Shown: positions 1-10,386 of the stretch, piece by piece | Layout of the letters: every line of letters begins with the position of its first letter | How positions within the stretch are numbered: the first letter of the stretch is position 1 | Assembly: GCA_029962745.1 (NCBI GenBank) | Contig: CM057169.1 | Location: 20,180,143-20,244,142, forward strand | Length of the DNA: 64,000 nt | Origin: Echinometra lucunter | Lineage: Eukaryota; Echinodermata; Echinoidea; Camarodonta; Echinometridae | Reading direction: 5' to 3' | Notes under the pieces: model-generated | The model's input: only the letters and a program-made list of their open reading frames with translations | Database searches by the model: none | What the model was told of the DNA's origin: nothing | Program-made: the position numbers and the translations under genes

Positions 1-968
1 GTAACCGTATTTGCTGACCTACCAGGACTTAGGGTATGTGGTGGTACCATCCCCCCTAATATTATGCCTACTCCTGAAAAACCAGATATAGTCCTCTACT
101 TCCAAGAAAGGGATAAGCCCAAAGTAATATTGATAGAATTGACTGTACCTTTCGAACCAAACATTCAGAAAGCGAGAGAAAGAAAACTAGAACGGTATTC
201 ACAACTGCACGAAGATATTAAGGCAAGTAATTGCGAATCTCATATGTTTTGAAGTAGGATCTAGAGGTGTTGTAACAAAAGAAAATAAACAGCAGATCAA
301 AAAAAATATTCCGTCATGTAAATGTTAGAGCTTGTAAGAATACCATACCCACAATTAGTAAACTGGCCCTTGTAGGATCCTATGTAATATTCAATGCCAG
401 GGGTGAACCGCTTTGGACAGACATGTCACTACTGGATTAATTTGGTGTATCCTGCCTACGTCTTTATTTCTTGCTTTTTAGTCTTCCTACCCCCTATCTT
501 TATCCTATGCTTAATTCTCTCTATCCCACTTTTGTCTTTCAGAACCCTTTCCTTCTATACAGTTCCTTCTCCATATGTACCCTCTTCTTCCCTGTTTTCA
601 GTCCATAATTCCTTTCCTTCTGGCCTTTGCTGCCCTTCAGCTCTTCTATTTCTTTCATTGTAGGCATTGACTCAGCTACTCCTTCGTTCGGAAAACATCA
701 GCATCAATTTATTATGACGTCCATATGTTACTGCATTTTCCCCATTTTACCTTCATTCTTGGTTTAGTTCTTACCCCCACTATGTCACAATTTGCTTAAA
801 TATGTTTGATGTATTTTATGTATATGTTTTATGATGTAAGTACTATGTTTTGTAATCGTGCTCTTACCCATAGTCCTGTACAATGTTCCCATAGAAACAT
901 GTAACCTGGACTTTTTATGTTTGTTTCCCTTTGTTTGAAATCAATAAAGGTGATTATGAAAAAAAAAA

Positions 969-969
<1 letters not shown>
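1..969 (+). mobile_element. 3' end of a non-LTR retroelement with a restriction-enzyme-like (REL) endonuclease remnant
   Basis: The reading frame at 64-252 carries KPD, then about 16 residues, then an acidic residue in LIELTVPFE, followed by a KxxKY-like segment. This is the K/R-PD-X(12-16)-D/E layout of REL nuclease domains found at the C-terminus of R2-like LINE proteins. The frame stops at 252, but related sequence (EVGSRGVVTKENKQQ) continues in another frame at about 252-300, so the copy carries a frameshift. Downstream is a 3' UTR-like stretch with AATAAA at about 943-948 and an A run at 959-968. The element is 5'-truncated by the window edge. The domain call is by motif only; the clade is not certain. 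Confidence 0.6.

Positions 970-970
<1 letters not shown>

Positions 971-1000
<30 letters not shown>
971..1000. repeat. (AT)n microsatellite
   Basis: An uninterrupted AT run lies directly after the A-tail of the retroelement at 1-969. It probably grew from the element's tail. Confidence 0.95.
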
Positions 1001-1002
<2 letters not shown>

Positions 1003-1342
1003 TACGTCTTAAAATTATCTAACTAGGATTGGTCGAGAACTTCTCATGTGACTAAAAATAATTTCGCCATGAAAACAAATGGATATGGTGTGCTAGCGGC
1101 TGCACTGCATTGCATTGTGTGTGCATGGCATCGTACGACGACTAATCCAACCGCACTCACTCAATTTTCATGGGTGAGTTGTAAATATTTACAACAAATA
1201 ATTGAAACATGAAACTATACAGATTGTAAACGTGTTCGAGTTTTCCAATTTTCATTGTTTCTTGCTCACTTCATTCAACAGTTCAAGTTTTCATCGTAAA
1301 TATTGCATCGTTGGCTTAAAACAATGACCTTGTGTGACTAGA

Positions 1343-1472
1343 CAATTCGACTTCTTATTATTACTAGAGTCTATTTTATGTACATTTTGTCACTTGTGTT
1401 GTAGGATATAAATCAAATATGCCATGCACTCATTTCGAAATACCAGCTGAAATTATGGACTCTTCGGTGAAT
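1343..1472 (+). repeat. 130-bp dispersed repeat, copy 1 (inverted partner at 5165-5294)
   Basis: Read by eye against the reverse complement of 5165-5294, these 130 bases show a single difference. The sequence just downstream (about 1520-1590) is an imperfect reverse complement of 1415-1460, with GCCATGCACT and AGCTGAAATTATG recurring as a hairpin. This copy may therefore be half of a foldback element of about 170-180 bp. It does not occupy the same relative place in the sulfotransferase inverted duplication as its partner, so it moved independently. Confidence 0.8.
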
Positions 1473-1926
1473 GGCAAAGCTACTATTTTCTTCGGGGCTG
1501 CGCCCCTCAGAAAAAAGTGCTATGCCAGTCACCTCAGAATTCATAATTTCAACTAGAACTTTTCAGTGCATGGTATATTTGATTTTTGGTATATATATAG
1601 ACGAATTTGAATGAATCTTTGACGAAAGAGAATGCCAATACGCAAATCTGATTTTGCTGTTTCGTGCCCACCTACTGTGACCGACGAATTTGAATTGCAA
1701 CTGACGAAAATACAATGTTTCAAATTTGATTGACCAAAGATGAAATTGAAACAAACGTTCAAAGAATCCACAGGGCCAGAGACGAAATTGAAAGCTCATT
1801 TTTTCAAATTGAATGAAAAGATGACGAAAATGGATGGTAAAACCAATACTAGGATTGGACGGTTATTGTCAGTAGCAGGCGATAGGCGCACAAAGACAAT
1901 TTTCATGTAGTGGTTCATCCCTCCTG

Positions 1927-2069
1927 GGCCCTCTTGCATAAAAATCTGCAATTAAACCCAACTAAAAAATTAAACGGAACTTCATTTTCAACCAATCGGA
2001 ATTGAATATTTAGGACTTGTGTTTAATTTTTTGAAACTTTTTGTTCCCAACATTTTATGCAAGAGGGCC
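1927..2069. mobile_element. MITE with GGCCCTCTTGCATAAAA terminal inverted repeats (intact copy)
   Basis: The ends GGCCCTCTTGCATAAAA and TTTTATGCAAGAGGGCC are inverted repeats around a 143-bp AT-rich palindromic element without coding capacity. The same element sits at the matching place in the other arm of the inverted duplication (10387-10471 plus 12290-12351, split by a 1.8-kb insertion). It therefore predates the duplication. Confidence 0.8.
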
Positions 2070-2368
2070 TTGTTCTAATATCAACTATCCCATCTGTAAA
2101 TTTTGCAAGACAGCAGAACAAATGAGCAACATATTGGGCACATATAATTACAGTGACCATGTTGTCATCAAAGTAGTCTTAGTAGACTGTAACTAGACTT
2201 TACATGCAAAGTAGTACCTCAGGAAAAATATCACTAATTTGGGATTAAGGTAATTATAATCGCAGTTCTTTTTGCCTGTGGTACTTTTGAAACTTAAATT
2301 TTGGACATTTGAGAGATAAAATAAATTTATATATTGAGATAAAAAGCAAGAGCTCTTTATAGACCTAT

Positions 2369-2382
2369 TTTATTGGTTTATT
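2369..2382 (-). terminator. Candidate polyadenylation signals of sulfotransferase-like gene A
   Basis: Two overlapping-spaced AATAAA hexamers occur on the minus strand at 2374-2369 and 2382-2377, about 130-145 bases past the stop codon. An AATAAA also lies in the homologous place of copy B (around 10070), so the signal is conserved between the arms. The cleavage site is not visible. Confidence 0.6.
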
Positions 2383-2513
2383 GGTTTAAATAAAACGTGG
2401 TCGCTTAAAGAAAACAAAATAGTCCTTAAAAGAATTGCATACATTTAAACCCTGAAAACCATAATGACTATGCTGTCCGTAGTTTTCCGAAGTAGTATTA
2501 AACGTTCCTAGAT

Positions 2514-4443
2514 TTAGATTTTGAACTTGATCATTTCTTCGTAGTACGGCATGGATGCCTCAGCTACCTTCCTGACATCGGGAGCCAAGCTCTCCAAGGG
2601 TACGGGTGGTTTAGGTGGTAGAAACTCGCTGGAACACATCGCTGTTTCAAGAAAAGCGACGGACAGTTGGAAAAGATCATTAGTTACTGCCTTCCACGTC
2701 TTGGTGATATCCGGAGAAGCGTCCCAATGTAGAAGTGAATCACTGTATGGTAGGCCAGCCAGCTTGCAGAATTTTGACAACACCTCGGCAGGGTTGGCCA
2801 ATAAGTCGTCCGAACTGATGACGATTGGGTCAGGATCAACGTTGGCTCGGATGTATTTCCAGACTTCGTGCATACCGCTGAAGAATTCGTCGGCATTCAG
2901 GAGTGGATCATCCTTCACGATGTCGAAAGCTTCAGCTTCGCCCTTCCAGACACCCACATGTTTCAAATGGTCGCTCATGGTTTTCTTGTAGGAGCTCAAA
3001 ACTGAATAAGGGTTGCGGATAAGAAAGACATGTCTAAAGCCTGCTGGTAGATATTGTCTTGATTTTTCATCGGGAAAACTAAAGTATTCCTCTTTAGCCA
3101 ATATGTACTTTCTCGTGGAGGCCTCCATGTCCTTCCGCACATTACCGTACCTATATCATGTATATCAAGAAAATTAAAATGGTTCACTAAACATGTGCTA
3201 CTGCCCTAGATCTGCAGCATGTACTAGTCATGCATACCCACACTCTTGCATACAAATATCGACTTGGAGGAATCTAAGTTGCTGATTCGGGAGCATGGTG
3301 CATTTCATCTAAAAATTCTTAATAATCACATTGAGCAGGTCAAATATATAAAGTACCTTGGTGTTATAATTGACTCTGAATTAAAATGGAATGATTATGT
3401 TTTGAACTTGTGCAGAAAAGTCAGTAAGTTATTTTGCTAGAATCAGTTCCTTTTTTAAATGAGTCAAGTTTAAATCTTCTGTATAGGGCTGTCATTTTGC
3501 CACACTTTGATTACGCTGACATGATTTGGCCGTCAGCGAATAAAACTCATCTGAACATGGTACAAAAATTACAAAATCGTGCAGGACGAATTATTTTGAA
3601 AACGAAACTTTCTGAACACAGGTCAGTGCATGTAATTCATGATATCCTAGTCTGGGAGACCTATACAACAACGCCAAATTTTTCATACTTTTCTTCTTTT
3701 GTATAAAATTTTTCATGATTGGCTCCAGTTTATCTAAAATAGAAATTCGTTTTTAAACCTGTGGAATATTGCACGAGGACGGGTAACCAGGTAATTTTGC
3801 CTAAGCCAAACACAGAAAAATTGCAAACATACATTTCTTTATCGTGGTGGTAAATTGTACAATGACTTACCACTTTGTATTCGACAACTAAATCATTTTC
3901 AGCATTTAAGAAGGAAATCCATAGCAGAACAGAATGACATGTATATAGTAAAATAATACATTGATGTTTTTATGTTTAGAGACCGGGCAGGATGGGGTAT
4001 AAGGGGGGGGGGGCAGGGATATACATGTATATGAACTTGCACTGCAAACTCATTGATTTCAATTTCATTATTTCTTTCTATCAAGTTATTTTGCAGTTAT
4101 TATGGTCATTTAATTATATTAAGCGATCCCGAGGAAGAACAAAACCAACCAAATATTCTCAATGTACTTACACTACTCGATCGGCCTCTATTTTGCAACC
4201 CACTGAGCGCTCAAAGATTTTCGCTGCTTCTTGTACTTTGTCCTCATTTCCCCCGTACTCCATTGGCATTTCTTCACCACTGGCTAGCTCATATTGCTGT
4301 CGAACCATACTAGTATGGGTGAAACATTCAAACCAAATATCTATGTCTTCAATGCTACTCAGACATTTGGTAAGAGCCGTTGAGATCGTCCGAGGTGTAA
4401 TCCACAAGAAGATCCGAACAGGGTTCCCATCATGTCCGGCCAT
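2514..4443 (-). CDS. Sulfotransferase-like protein, intact two-exon gene (copy A)
   Basis: The exons are complement(4172-4443) and complement(2514-3150). Exon 1 ends in a perfect GTAAGT donor after 90 codons plus 2 nt. The acceptor TATAG precedes 3150, and the split codon joins as Val91. The protein is 302 aa and ends at TAA. RTISTAL (residues 18-24) resembles the 5'-phosphosulfate-binding loop of sulfotransferases. RNPYSVLSS (136-144) fits the 3'-phosphate-binding motif, with Arg-to-Ser spacing of 8. The family includes the 'branched-chain aminotransferase-like' P-loop proteins of marine invertebrates; cofactor PAPS and sulfate transfer are inferred and the acceptor is unknown. No signal peptide or membrane segment is seen, so it is probably cytosolic. 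The start ATG has a good context (AAAATGG). Copy B (5741-9942) is its dead head-to-head duplicate. The single intron (3151-4171) holds a LINE relic in the opposite orientation. Confidence 0.88.
3246..3935 (+). mobile_element. Degraded LINE reverse-transcriptase C-terminal fragment in intron of gene A
   Basis: Two frames (3246-3440 and about 3434-3706) carry KYLGVIIDSELKW and LYRAVILPHFDYADMIW. These are typical of the region after the catalytic core of jockey/CR1-type LINE polymerases. Further degraded similarity, with internal stops (NTEKLQTYISLS, FSAFKKEIHSRTE), runs to about 3935. The fragment lies antisense to gene A inside its intron. It is absent from the recognisable part of the B intron, so it probably inserted after the duplication. 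Confidence 0.75.
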
Positions 4444-4588
4444 TTTGCTCTTTATAACTGTCCGTGGACTTATAACACAGTACGGTTAATGTCTTCTTCT
4501 GTAACCTAAACGCGAAACTTGAGATACAATGCTATTGAATGACATGCAGAAAATGAGACCGAATCAAAGCACTTTCCGGCTTCAACCC

Positions 4589-4799
4589 TAGTCTAGATTC
4601 TGGACTCTGTTTATGAAGTTCTTATATTCCCCGAAACAGCTGCTAAACTCACTGTACGCGTCAAGTCGAGTGATGGCGCGATCCCGAGAACATGTCCGGG
4701 CGGGCGGCCGGGCGACTTGGACTTGACGCGTACAGTGAGTTTAGCAGCTGTTTCGGGGAAAACAAAAACTTCATAAAAAAGAGTCCAGAATCTAGACTA
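4589..4799. mobile_element. 211-bp MULE-like MITE with 9-bp target duplication, upstream of gene A
   Basis: The ends TAGTCTAGATTCTGGACTC and its exact reverse complement start inverted arms of about 80 bp around a GC-rich centre. The element is flanked by CTTCAACCC at 4580-4588 and again at 4800-4808, a perfect 9-bp duplication. The homologous position in copy B (about 5598-5608) has only one GGGTTGAAG, an exact empty site. A 9-bp duplication suits the Mutator-like superfamily. It lies about 140 bp upstream of the start codon of gene A, so it may affect that promoter. Confidence 0.9.
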
Positions 4800-5164
4800 C
4801 TTCAACCCTTAACAAGTCAACGATAATTTCGTTTGATTTAGATATTTGATATTTGCTCTCTCAGTAGTGTGACATGAATTCTAAATATATCTTATATTTT
4901 AATGTCTTTGTGCTCTTTGTAAAAAGAACTGGGAAAAGAAAAAAACAGGTGAGGTACATAAGAATAAACAAACAACAACAACAAAAAAAGAACCACAGTT
5001 GCTGTAAGTTAGCAAAATAGCAGAAGCAACAAAGGTAAAAAAATGTTTTATGTCATAATTGGTCATGGAGATGTCTTTTCACGTCCTACCATTAGTTTTG
5101 TAAAGTTTAAACCGTTTTACAGATTTCTTTTCATGTTCATTTTTTTCAAGAAAGAAAGAAAACA

Positions 5165-5294
5165 ATTCACCGAAGAGTCCATAATTTCAGCTGGTACTTC
5201 GAAATGAGTGCATGGCATATTTGATTTATATCCTACAACACAAGTGACAAAATGTACATAAAATAGACTCTAGTAATAATAAGAAGTCGAATTG
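5165..5294 (-). repeat. 130-bp dispersed repeat, copy 2
   Basis: This is the reverse complement of 1343-1472 with one visible mismatch. It lies in the spacer (about 4930-5440) between the two arms of the inverted duplication. Confidence 0.8.
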
Positions 5295-5943
5295 TTTTAG
5301 AAAAAAAAATAAGAAAAGAAATTGAAAGAGGAGATATAAGGCGATGTGAAAGCATTTTTGTTGTTAGTGTTTTCAACACTGAATTTTGTTTTCATTTTCA
5401 CTATAGTTTGATGATACAACCAATCGATACTCATTACACTAACATTTTTTTTTCTCATGGCATTTCATCTTTTATGAAATAGCACAAAGTCCTTTAACAA
5501 TCACAAATCAATACACAATTAGAATTCATATCAGGCTATTGAAAAGAAAGCAAAGATGAAACATCTAAATCAAACAAAACTATCGTTGACTTGTCAAAGG
5601 GTTGAAGCCCTATACGTGCTTTGATTTGGTCTCATTTCTGCATGTCATTCAATAATATTGTATTTCATGTCTTGCATTATCTTACAGAAGGAGGCATTAA
5701 CCGTACTGTGTCAACTCCATGAACAGTTAGAAATATCAAAATGGCAGGACATGATGGGAACCCTTTTCGGATCTTCTTGTGGGTTCTGCCCAGGACGATC
5801 TCAACAGCTCTTACCAAGTGTCTGAGTAACATTGAAGGCATGGAAATTTGGTTCGAACGTTTCACCCATACTAGTATGATCCGACGGCAATATGAGCTAG
5901 TGGTGAAGAATTGCCAACGGAGTACGAGGGAAATGAAGATAAG

Positions 5944-6532
5944 GGTAAAGGAGAATGCAACCCAGGTATCAGTGTGCTTTGAATGAATAGAGATGAACAA
6001 GAAAGATAAACAGTGAAAGTTTGAGCAAAATCGGAAAATCTGTTCAAGAGTTATGAATTCTGAAAGTTTAAGCAAATCCCTATTACAGGGATCCTTGAGT
6101 TGACAACTTTGCCAGCGTCTGTGATGTCATCGTGGACAACTCTCAATTCATTTTGTGTATGATTTTTCAAAAGAATTTATTTATATGAAATTTCGAGTCA
6201 GGAATCAATATAATTCTTCCCAAAATGCTTGTAGAATTGAAGTAGCCATGTCATATTCAAACAGTTAATCAAAAGAATTTCTATTTTTCTTGAAAATGAA
6301 GAAAATGTTGAATAATGTGCACAAAATGAATGGAGGGTTGTCCACAATGACATCACAGATGCTGGCAAAGTTGCCAACTCAAGGATACCTATAAAAAGGA
6401 TTAGCTTAAACTTTCAAAATTCATAACTCTTGAACAGATTTTCCGAGTTTGCTCAAACTGTCACTGTTTATCTGTCTTGTCCATCTCTATTCACTAAAAG
6501 CACACTGACGCCTGTGTTGCATTCACCTTTTA
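5944..6532. mobile_element. ~590-bp foldback element inserted in exon 1 of copy B
   Basis: The left arm (from about 5944, AAGGAGAATGCAACCCAGG) and right arm (ending about 6532, GTTGCATTCACCTTTTA) are imperfect inverted repeats of roughly 190-200 bp. They share GTCAGTGTGC, AACAGTGA.AGTTTGAGCAAA and the TGATGTCAT segment. Copy A reads straight through this point, which gives the empty site. Ends of the TTAAAGG type and overall form resemble the 565-bp foldback at 53048-53612. The exact termini and target duplication are unclear. Confidence 0.8.
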
Positions 6533-6689
6533 AAGAAGCAACCCGAAGAATTTTGAGTGCTCAGAGGGTAGCAAAGTAGAGGCCAATCGAGTAGTGGAAG
6601 TACATTAAGAATATTTGAAACGTAGATTCTTCCATGGTGTAGTAACTGAGGGGGTGTGAGTATGTGTGTGTCTGTATACATGCATATAT

Positions 6690-6800
6690 ATAATGTTTTA
6701 AGTTAATGTTCCTGTAAAAAAGCACTCTTTCGTGGCAAATTAAATTGAAAATTCTTTACCAGAATGTGCCATACACACCCACCCCCTCCCCCACCCACAC
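6690..6800. repeat. Direct repeat in the intron of copy B, unit 1 (unit 2 at about 8812-8940)
   Basis: Both units contain ATGTTTTAAGTTAAT, then a TGTAAAAA.AGCAC segment, TTCTTTACC, and a C-rich CACACCC tract in the same order. The two units bracket the relic exon C and the trinucleotide tract. This suggests a second duplication inside the intron. Confidence 0.65.
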
Positions 6801-6803
6801 CCA

Positions 6804-6805
<2 letters not shown>

Positions 6806-6846
<41 letters not shown>
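6806..6846. repeat. (AT)n microsatellite
   Basis: An AT run of about 40 bp follows a CACCC-rich stretch in the intron of copy B. Confidence 0.95.
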
Positions 6847-6848
<2 letters not shown>

Positions 6849-7759
6849 CTCTGAATCTGTTATCAATTCGACTCTTTAAAAAAAATTGTATCATAATAGT
6901 GTAAGGATATACTTGATCTTAATGGCTATAGTCTCACTTTATATTTTCCTCAACAACTATTAGGGAATTATTAACGTCTAATAATGGTATTTTGATTAAT
7001 AATGAAATCCTTTTACAAATTATTAAGTAGAGCCGATGGCAGACAAGTTAAGTATAATGAGTGGCATGTTACATTGATCTGTTTGAATGAGATATTGCTT
7101 GAAATAAACACGTCACACTTATTGCACCTAACGTGCCGCCAATTTCCAGTTATACACTTTTGATTTATATTTTTTCTTTTAATTTTCTTATCCTGATCGG
7201 GATGGAGTTGAAGGCGTGTGGGAAAGAAGACTTGTGGGTCATGGTAATTTAGTTAATCTTTTTCAAACCCAGGCAGCCTCATCAACTCTAATCGAGGTCC
7301 TTTATTTTTCTTGTTTATTCCTGTAATTGTAATGTTCAAATTATTCTGTATAATTGTTCCTGTATTTTGAAATGCCGAATAGATAATGAATAAATGAAAA
7401 CAAAATATTTATATTTGTATTTAATAATATTTTCAAAGTCAATTAAACTTATTACTTGACAAAGCCCTAGGGGCGAAAATCAATCCCTTTGTGTAAGGAG
7501 TCTTATTATTTCTTGTAATTTTCGTGTTTTCTTGGACTCTGAGCAGAACTCATGTAATCAGTAACAGGTTGTTTGCAATGTCTTTGTACATACTCCGTAA
7601 CACTGAACGATGAGGGCTCTGTATTCAATGTGCTATAGGTCGTTTTCCGATTATGCTTGCATGTTTGTTTTAAATTGATAGGAATGAACCAAGAAGTTTG
7701 ACAAATTGGCCTCGAGAACATTTCATGTGTTGTGTCGAAGATCATGAATGTTTACTCAC

Positions 7760-8036
7760 AATAATCGATCAGCTTCTAATTAGCAACCTGCATATAGCGT
7801 ACTTGATAATGTTGCCGCCTGCTGTACCTTCTCTACGTTCCCCTCATACTCCAAAGGCATATCTTCTCCATTTTGCTAGCTGATATTGCCTTCCGGTCAG
7901 ACTGCAGAAAGTGAAACATTCAAACCAACCTCCATGCTATCAATGGCACTGATACTTTTCGTTAAACCCGTTAAGACGGTTCTTGGAACAACCCACAGAA
8001 ATAATCGTACGGGATTTCTGTCATCGTCCTGTACAT
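7760..8036 (-). pseudogene. Relic exon 1 of a third sulfotransferase-like copy (C)
   Basis: On the minus strand the sequence starts at ATG 8036 and matches exon 1 of A. It encodes RNPVRLFLWVVPRTVLTGLTK in a shifted frame, then breaks at a stop (CAGTCTGA) and further indels. It ends with GGTTGCTAATTAGAAGCTGATCGATTATT followed by an intact-looking GTGAGT donor at 7759-7754, aligned with A's donor. No matching exon 2 is seen near it. It lies inside the intron of copy B, in the opposite orientation, and its 5' side is replaced by a trinucleotide repeat. Confidence 0.8.
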
Positions 8037-8054
8037 TTTGCCACAAAAAGGATA

Positions 8055-8089
8055 TACTACTACTGCTACTACTACTACTGCTACTACTG

Positions 8090-8145
<56 letters not shown>

Positions 8146-8392
8146 GCTGCTGCTACTACTACTGCTGCTATTGCTACTGCTGCTGCTACTGCTGCTACTG
8201 CTACTGCTGCTACTACTACAGCTGCTACTGCTACTACTGCTGCTACTGCTACTGCTGCTGCTACTGCTACTGCTGCTACTACTGCTGCTGCTACTGCTGC
8301 TGCTACTGCTACTGCTGCTGCTACTGCTGCTACTGCTACTGCTGCTACTACTACTACCACCACCACCACCACCACTACTACTACTACTACTA

Positions 8393-8432
<40 letters not shown>
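8055..8432. repeat. Compound (CTA/CTG)n tract followed by (CCA)n and (AT)n
   Basis: About 340 bp of CTA and CTG triplets in irregular mixture is followed by a short CCA/CAC run (about 8356-8373), more CTA and an AT run (about 8394-8432). All frames are open because the repeat has no stops; this gives spurious Leu, Ser or Tyr/Cys frames. It abuts the 5' end of relic exon C. Confidence 0.97.
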
Positions 8433-8435
<3 letters not shown>

Positions 8436-8811
8436 TGATGATAATGATGATGATGATAATGATAGTACTAGTAATATGAATAATAATAATAATGATAATA
8501 ATGATAATATTAGTAATAACAATAACAATAATGACTATAATAATGATAATAAGCAATAAGGATAAAGAAAACTGAAGTAGAACCACTGTGATCATTAATA
8601 CAAAAAAACTAACAAACCGAGCAACATATATGATTATTTTGAATGAATCTCTAATAAAAGAAATTATGGAAAAAAAATAATAAAATAATGCAGAGGTGCC
8701 GTATTTAACGTGCTAAAGGCATTAATACCAACGTGTGCATGTGTTTTCCGAAATGAATAAATGAATAAATAGATAAATAAATAAATAAACAGATAAATAA
8801 TAGAAGCTAAT

Positions 8812-8940
8812 ACAATGTTTTAAGTTAATTTTGTGTAAAAAGCACCAAGTCTCGTGGGCAGATGGAATTGCAATTCTTTACCCAAAGGATCATTCAAGTA
8901 ACACACATCCCCCCACACACATCCTCACACAACCACGGAC
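8812..8940. repeat. Direct repeat in the intron of copy B, unit 2
   Basis: This is the second unit of the duplication described at 6690-6800. It sits about 130 bp before the exon 2 acceptor of copy B. Confidence 0.65.
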
Positions 8941-9415
8941 ACACAAACTTATGGATTTTGTGTTTGCTTGAGGGTATGTGTGTGCGTGAGTTGAGTGTGC
9001 ACGACTACAGTACCTGCTCCATAGAGCAGGTAGTGAATTTGGTGAACCATTTTAATTCTTTTTGTAGGTGCGGTATGTGCGGAAAGACATGGAGGCCTTC
9101 ATAAGCAAGTACATGTTTGCTAGAGGGATGCTTCATTATCCCCGATGAAAAATCAAGACAATACCTACCAGCAGGCTTTAGGCATGTCTTTCTTATCCGC
9201 AATCCATATTCAGTTTTGAGCTCCTACAAGAAAGCCGTGAGCGATCATTTGAAAAACGTGGGAGTTTGGAAGGGCGAAGCCGAAGCGTTCGACATCGTGA
9301 AAGACGATCCACTCGTGAATGCCGACGAACTCTTCAGAGATATGCACGAAGTCTGGAAGTACATCCGAGCCAACGTTGATCCTGATCCAATCGTGATCAG
9401 CTCAGACGACTTATT

Positions 9416-9663
9416 TATGGTGGCCTTGAAGTATGCTCGACAGCAGGTCATGTGAGACGTGAATTTCGCATCCCAGGTCCTGAACTTTGCATCCCAAGTC
9501 GTGAAATTCACGACCCGCGATGCGAAATTCAGGACCCGTGGCGCAAACTTTGCATCCCAAGTCGTGAAATTCACTACCCGCGGTGCGAAATTCAGGACCC
9601 GTGGCGCGAACTTTGCATCCCAGTCCTGAATTTCGCACCGCGGGTCGTGAATTTCTTACCATA
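9416..9663. mobile_element. TATGGTGGCC foldback element, internally shortened copy in exon 2 of pseudogene B
   Basis: The element begins TATGGTGGCCTTGAAGTA, ends TTACCATA, and is flanked by CTTATT at 9410-9415 and 9664-9669, a 6-bp duplication. Removing element and one CTTATT restores the exon sequence seen in copy A. The inside is built of alternating CATCCCA, GTCGTGAA/TTCACGAC and GGACCCGTGGCGC words. The right arm is much shorter than in the 369-bp relative at 24775-25143. That proves insertion after the A/B duplication. Confidence 0.92.
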
Positions 9664-10386
9664 CTTATTGGCCAACCCTGCCGAGGTGTTGTCTAAGTTC
9701 TGCAAGCTGATTGGCCTACCGTACAGTGATTCTCTTCTCCAGCGGGACGCTTCTTCGGATATCACCAAGACGTGAAAGATATCAAGTAAGGATATGTGCC
9801 AACTGTCCGTCGCTTTTCTTGAAGCAGCGAGTTTCTACCACCTAAACCACCTGTACCCCTGGAGAGATTGACTCCCGATGTCAGGAAGATAGCCGAGGCA
9901 TCCATGCCATACTACGAAGAAATGATCAAGTTCAAAATCTGAATCTGTGAGCCATTATAGTACTACTACGGAAAACATATTATCTACGGATAACACATGC
10001 TTGTCACGCTAAAAAATAATTTATTGGGACTATTTTTGTTTTCTTTAACCCACTACGTTTTCCTTAAAGCAATAAACCACTTAAATAGGCCGATAACGAA
10101 GCTCTTGCTTTTTATCTAAACATCCAATTTCTTTATCTCTCAAATGCTCAAAACTTAAGTTTTCAAAAGTACCTCAGGGAGAAAGAACCGCGATTACATT
10201 ATCATCTAAACCCCAAAGCAGTGATATTTTTCTAGAAGTACCACATTGGTTGTGACTCTTAGTTACATGCAGTCTACTTCAGTGACATCTTATGGTCACT
10301 GTAATTATTCGTGCCCAGTATGTTGCTCGTTTGTTTTGCTACCTCGCCAAATTTACAGATAGGATAGTAGATGTACGTATAGAACA

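Larger units (their letters stand above)
5741..9942 (+). pseudogene. Sulfotransferase-like pseudogene (copy B), head-to-head with A
   Basis: Exon 1 homology starts at ATG 5741 and exon 2 homology covers 9068-9942. Exon 1 keeps FLWVLPRTISTALTKC and then loses four bases relative to A at about 5897, which shifts the frame. A foldback element interrupts it (about 5944-6532). The splice donor at about 6605 has changed from GT to GG. The exon 2 acceptor is kept, but there is a 1-nt deletion near 9075, a compensating insertion near 9140, a second foldback at 9416-9663, a TGG-to-TGA stop near 9770 and smaller indels after it. The block 9147-9410 stays open and still encodes FLIRNPYSVLSSYKKAV, so the decay is fairly recent. 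The flanks also match A: promoter 5598-5740, and 3' flank to about 12430 once later insertions are removed. Confidence 0.93.

Noticed and set aside
394..663. 89-codon hydrophobic frame
   Set aside because: It lies in the 3' UTR-like part of the retroelement and has no recognisable domain.
7886..8595. Long Leu, Ser and Tyr/Cys frames over the CTA/CTG tract
   Set aside because: They are translation artefacts of a stop-free microsatellite; only the relic exon-1 part on the minus strand has real homology.
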